Shown: in pieces, positions 35,813 through 37,587 of the stretch
Layout of the letters: every line of letters begins with the position of its first letter
How positions within the stretch are numbered: the first letter of the stretch is position 1
Assembly (NCBI GenBank): GCA_017649745.1
Contig: JAGCGE010000151.1
Coordinates: 1-37,587, forward strand
Length of the DNA stretch: 37,587 bases
Source: Clostridiales bacterium
GTDB lineage: Bacteria > Bacillota_A > Clostridia > Saccharofermentanales > Saccharofermentanaceae
Reading direction: 5' to 3'
Notes under the pieces: generated by a model
Told to the model about the DNA's origin: nothing
Databases searched by the model: none
What the model saw: only the letters and a program-made list of their open reading frames with translations
Position numbers and translations under genes: made by a program

Positions 35813-35834
35813 ATAGGTAAAATCCTGCCGATGT

Positions 35835-35945
35835 TCGCGTATCGTGGCGGTAATTGGAATAATAGCTCTAATGCTGGCCCGTTTTACTGGAATTGGAATA
35901 ATGGTGTCGGTAATCGGAATCGTAATATTGGCGCTCGTCTTTGTT
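35835..35945 (+). ncRNA. DGR template repeat (TR)
   Basis: This 111-bp non-coding copy is the donor for adenine-directed mutagenesis. Read in the target frame it contains ten AAT codons. Random replacement of the two adenines in AAT gives 15 amino acids and never a stop codon, the usual DGR design. Boundaries are set by loss of identity to VR2 and VR3: upstream before TCGCG and downstream after CTTTGTT. The template RNA probably extends on both sides, towards the reverse transcriptase gene. Confidence 0.95.
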
Positions 35946-36078
35946 GGTTTATATTTTCAGACTAGGATTTTACCCTGCCTCTTGGCAAAAAATATCGTTG
36001 TGAAACTGTGTTAGTAGGTATTGTCATACTCGAAAGCTCGGGACTAACTCCAACAAAATGAAAAAGGATTTGATCAAA

Positions 36079-37137
36079 ATGAAGAGAGTAGGAAACCTCT
36101 ATGAGAAAGTCTATGATATGGATAATCTAAGACTTGCTCATAAGAACGCTAGAAGAGGCAAAGGTTGGTATAACGAGGTTAAGATGGTCGATTCTGACGT
36201 AGATTACTATTTAGATAAGATCTCACGTTATATCATGTTTCAGACATATCACACCTCAAAATACCATGTCTTTGAGCGTAAAGAGCATAATAAACTCAGG
36301 CGTATACATAAGCTCCCATATTATCCTGACCGAATAGTTCATTGGGCTTTAATTCAGGTAATCGAACCATATCTCATTCGAACCATGACCGCTGATACAT
36401 ATTCTGCTATTCCGGGAAGAGGAGTACATTATGGTATGCGACGTGTTCAAAATGATATAGAGAATGACTTTGAGGGTTGCAAATACTGTCTGAAGTTTGA
36501 CATATCCAAATATTACCAGTCCATTGATCACGAGATACTCAAAATGAAATTCAGAAGGATGTTTAAAGACCAGAAACTCCTTTGGCTTATAGACGAGATA
36601 ATAGATAGCGTACCTGACGAAGAAGGTTTACCAATAGGAAACTATCTATCTCAGTATTGCGGTAATTTATATTTATCGGACTTTGATCACTGGATTAAAG
36701 AAGTCAAACAAGTTAAATACTATCATCGTTATATGGATGATATAGTGATATTTTCAGACGATAAAACTAAACTTCACAACCTTTTTGCGGATATACGAGC
36801 TCACATAGAAGAAACACTCAATCTCAAAATCAAATCAAACTGGCAAATCTTTCCAACATATGTTCGAGGAGTTGACTTCTTAGGGTATGTTTTCTTCGGA
36901 TCACATACTTTGGTTAGAAATACAACCAAGAAGACTATGCGACACAAACTGCTTAAAATGACTTATAAACACAGACTTGACGAGCACGATAGAAGTGTTG
37001 TAGCGTCTTATTCAGGATGGACCAAGCATGCCGACTGTCGACATTTGGAACATTTGTATTTGGAAACTATACAAAGGAGACTTTATCAACTTAAACTTCA
37101 ATTCAAAATCAAAATGGAAGGAGCTTTAAGCTTATGA
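36079..37137 (+). CDS. DGR reverse transcriptase
   Basis: 352 residues from ATG 36079 (AAAAAGGA ribosome site; an ATG at 36058 has none). It copies the template RNA into cDNA with errors at adenines, which then replaces the VR. Motifs are LKFDISKYYQSIDH (catalytic D141), GLPIGNYLSQ (183-192), the DGR-type version of motif 4, and YHRYMDDIVIFSDD with YMDD at 218-221. No endonuclease or maturase domain is present, so it is not a group II intron enzyme. The N-terminus (GNLYEKVYDMDNLRLAHKNA) is typical of this class. The gene follows the template on the same strand and overlaps the next gene by ATGA. Confidence 0.95.
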   Translation: MKRVGNLYEKVYDMDNLRLAHKNARRGKGWYNEVKMVDSDVDYYLDKISRYIMFQTYHTSKYHVFERKEHNKLRRIHKLPYYPDRIVHWALIQVIEPYLIRTMTADTYSAIPGRGVHYGMRRVQNDIENDFEGCKYCLKFDISKYYQSIDHEILKMKFRRMFKDQKLLWLIDEIIDSVPDEEGLPIGNYLSQYCGNLYLSDFDHWIKEVKQVKYYHRYMDDIVIFSDDKTKLHNLFADIRAHIEETLNLKIKSNWQIFPTYVRGVDFLGYVFFGSHTLVRNTTKKTMRHKLLKMTYKHRLDEHDRSVVASYSGWTKHADCRHLEHLYLETIQRRLYQLKLQFKIKMEGALSL

Positions 37138-37397
37138 AAGATTACGGTATCACTCACGCAGACGAACGACCTATTACTCCTGACATCAGAGAAACTAAGG
37201 TCTTTCTTGCAGAGAATATTGAAGAGGAGGAAGTGCCTGATTATGGGTTTGACGAGGAGACCGGTGAAGAAACTGTCTCCACTCACACGGGTTACAAGTA
37301 TAGACTCCTCGAATACACCAAAGACGAATACATAGCTCTGCTCAATGAACAGGTGACTAACACTCAGCTCGCACTAACTGAACTTTTGAGGAGATGA
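37134..37397 (+). CDS. Small post-fibre protein of unknown function
   Basis: 87 residues from ATG 37134, overlapping the reverse transcriptase stop. It is acidic, with EENIEEEE-like composition in the middle and a helical C-terminus (QVTNTQLALTELLRR). Small proteins of this kind commonly follow tail-fibre genes in Clostridia phages and may act in fibre assembly. It is not Avd-like: no basic four-helix pattern is evident, and it is shorter than the usual Avd length of about 120 residues. Confidence 0.65.
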   Translation: MKDYGITHADERPITPDIRETKVFLAENIEEEEVPDYGFDEETGEETVSTHTGYKYRLLEYTKDEYIALLNEQVTNTQLALTELLRR

Positions 37398-37401
37398 TTT
37401 G

Positions 37402-37551
37402 ATGAGTTATATTGTAAAGGTATACGCAGACCTTATTGAAAAGGGTGAAAAGACGCTTGATCAGGTCCCTCTGAAGTATCGTGAGCAGGTCTACGAGGAG
37501 CTTGTGAGACGCGGCTATTACCCCGAACTGGGCGATCAAAATGAAGAATAA
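37402..37551 (+). CDS. CD1375-like small protein
   Basis: 49 residues from ATG 37402 with GAGGAG upstream. The sequence IVKVYADLIEKGEKTLDQVP followed by REQVYEELVRRGYY matches the pattern of the very small CD1375/XkdX-like proteins found between fibre genes and the lysis cassette in Clostridia phages. The function is not established. It ends within a TCAAAATGAA copy, directly before a strong AAGGAGGT site. Confidence 0.75.
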   Translation: MSYIVKVYADLIEKGEKTLDQVPLKYREQVYEELVRRGYYPELGDQNEE

Positions 37552-37566
37552 AGGAGGTCGAAATGC

Positions 37567-37587
37567 ATGCAGATTAAAACGGTTGTA
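37567..37587 (+). CDS. Start of a further gene, truncated by the window edge
   Basis: AAGGAGGT at 37551-37558 is followed by ATG at 37563, which stops after four codons, and by ATG at 37567, which stays open (MQIKTVV) to the edge. The second is the likely start. Position suggests a holin or other lysis gene, but seven codons are too few to tell. Confidence 0.45.

Larger units (their letters stand above)
35677..36078 (+). other. DGR template region between target 3 and the reverse transcriptase
   Basis: About 400 bases without a gene. In order they hold the end of the downstream element, a nested inverted repeat (35701-35748), a terminator-like hairpin (35771-35812), the template repeat (35835-35945) and about 130 bases leading to the reverse transcriptase gene. 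An open frame across the template (35783-35965) is simply the target reading frame preserved in the template. No Avd gene is present here, and no promoter was clearly seen. Confidence 0.75.
5189..37117 (+). repeat. Dispersed + strand motif TCAAAATGG
   Basis: Nineteen copies were located, starting at 5189, 7294, 8649, 10789, 12696, 13334, 15269, 15862, 17736, 19700, 21859, 23497, 26749, 31087, 32573, 34142, 34520, 34960 and 37109. No reverse-complement copy was seen. The shorter TCAAAAT occurs about 58 times on + and about twice on -. Coding copies fall in all three frames: CAA-AAT (8649), TCA-AAA-TGG (15862), CTC-AAA-ATG (23497). About half of the full copies lie in or at the edge of gene gaps, often as AAATTCAAAATGGAAAGG. 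Confidence 0.85.

Noticed and set aside
35783..35965. A 60-residue open frame over the template repeat
   Set aside because: It only reflects the target reading frame conserved in the template. It starts inside a terminator-like hairpin and has no ribosome site.
1..37587. CRISPR array, insertion sequences, integrase, rRNA
   Set aside because: No regularly spaced repeats, transposase or recombinase genes, or rRNA segments were seen in the window.

Overview
This window is the late structural region of a tailed double-stranded DNA phage (or prophage) with siphovirus morphology. Every supported gene is on the + strand. Strong AGGAGG-type ribosome sites, GTG/TTG starts, moderate-to-low GC and the protein families (a YmfN-like terminase, a protease-scaffold-capsid fusion, a CD1375-like small protein) point to a Firmicutes/Clostridia host, probably a gut anaerobe. 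The host genus cannot be read from the sequence.

Layout: (1) 1-211, a long RNA-type hairpin before the packaging genes. (2) 212-7281, a small-terminase-like gene, the large terminase and five accessory genes (four tagged) carrying shared N-terminal modules. (3) 7299-12678, portal, two further tagged proteins, and one ORF fusing prohead protease, scaffold and major capsid protein with two internal ribosome sites. (4) 12714-17886, head-tail connector, tail-completion protein, major tail protein, an unknown abundant-looking protein, two tail assembly chaperones, two more tagged proteins and an HK97 gp10-like protein. (5) 17883-26426, a 2847-residue tape measure protein closed by a strong terminator. 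(6) 26793-31084, distal tail protein, Tal-like hub and two fibre/baseplate proteins. (7) 31112-37137, a diversity-generating retroelement (DGR): three paralogous receptor-binding-type proteins with C-terminal variable regions, a 111-bp template repeat and a DGR-type reverse transcriptase. (8) 37134-37587, two small post-fibre genes and the start of another gene.

The DGR is read directly. VR2 (33908-34018) and VR3 (35552-35662) match the template (35835-35945) at all 87 non-adenine positions and differ at 11 and 13 of its 24 adenines. A third paralogue (VR1, about 32439-32545) has diverged at non-A positions and lacks the conserved downstream element, so it looks retired.

Three less expected patterns stand out. 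First, TCAAAATGG occurs at least 19 times on the + strand, in gaps and in all three reading frames, and I saw no copy on the - strand. Second, a motif [acidic]-x-[L/I/M]-x-H recurs in ten accessory head-region proteins and several times in the scaffold part of the capsid fusion, suggesting a shared prohead-protease processing or capsid-targeting signal. Third, a 59-bp stretch of one tag is shared almost perfectly by genes 10 kb apart, so the tags seem to move as cassettes.
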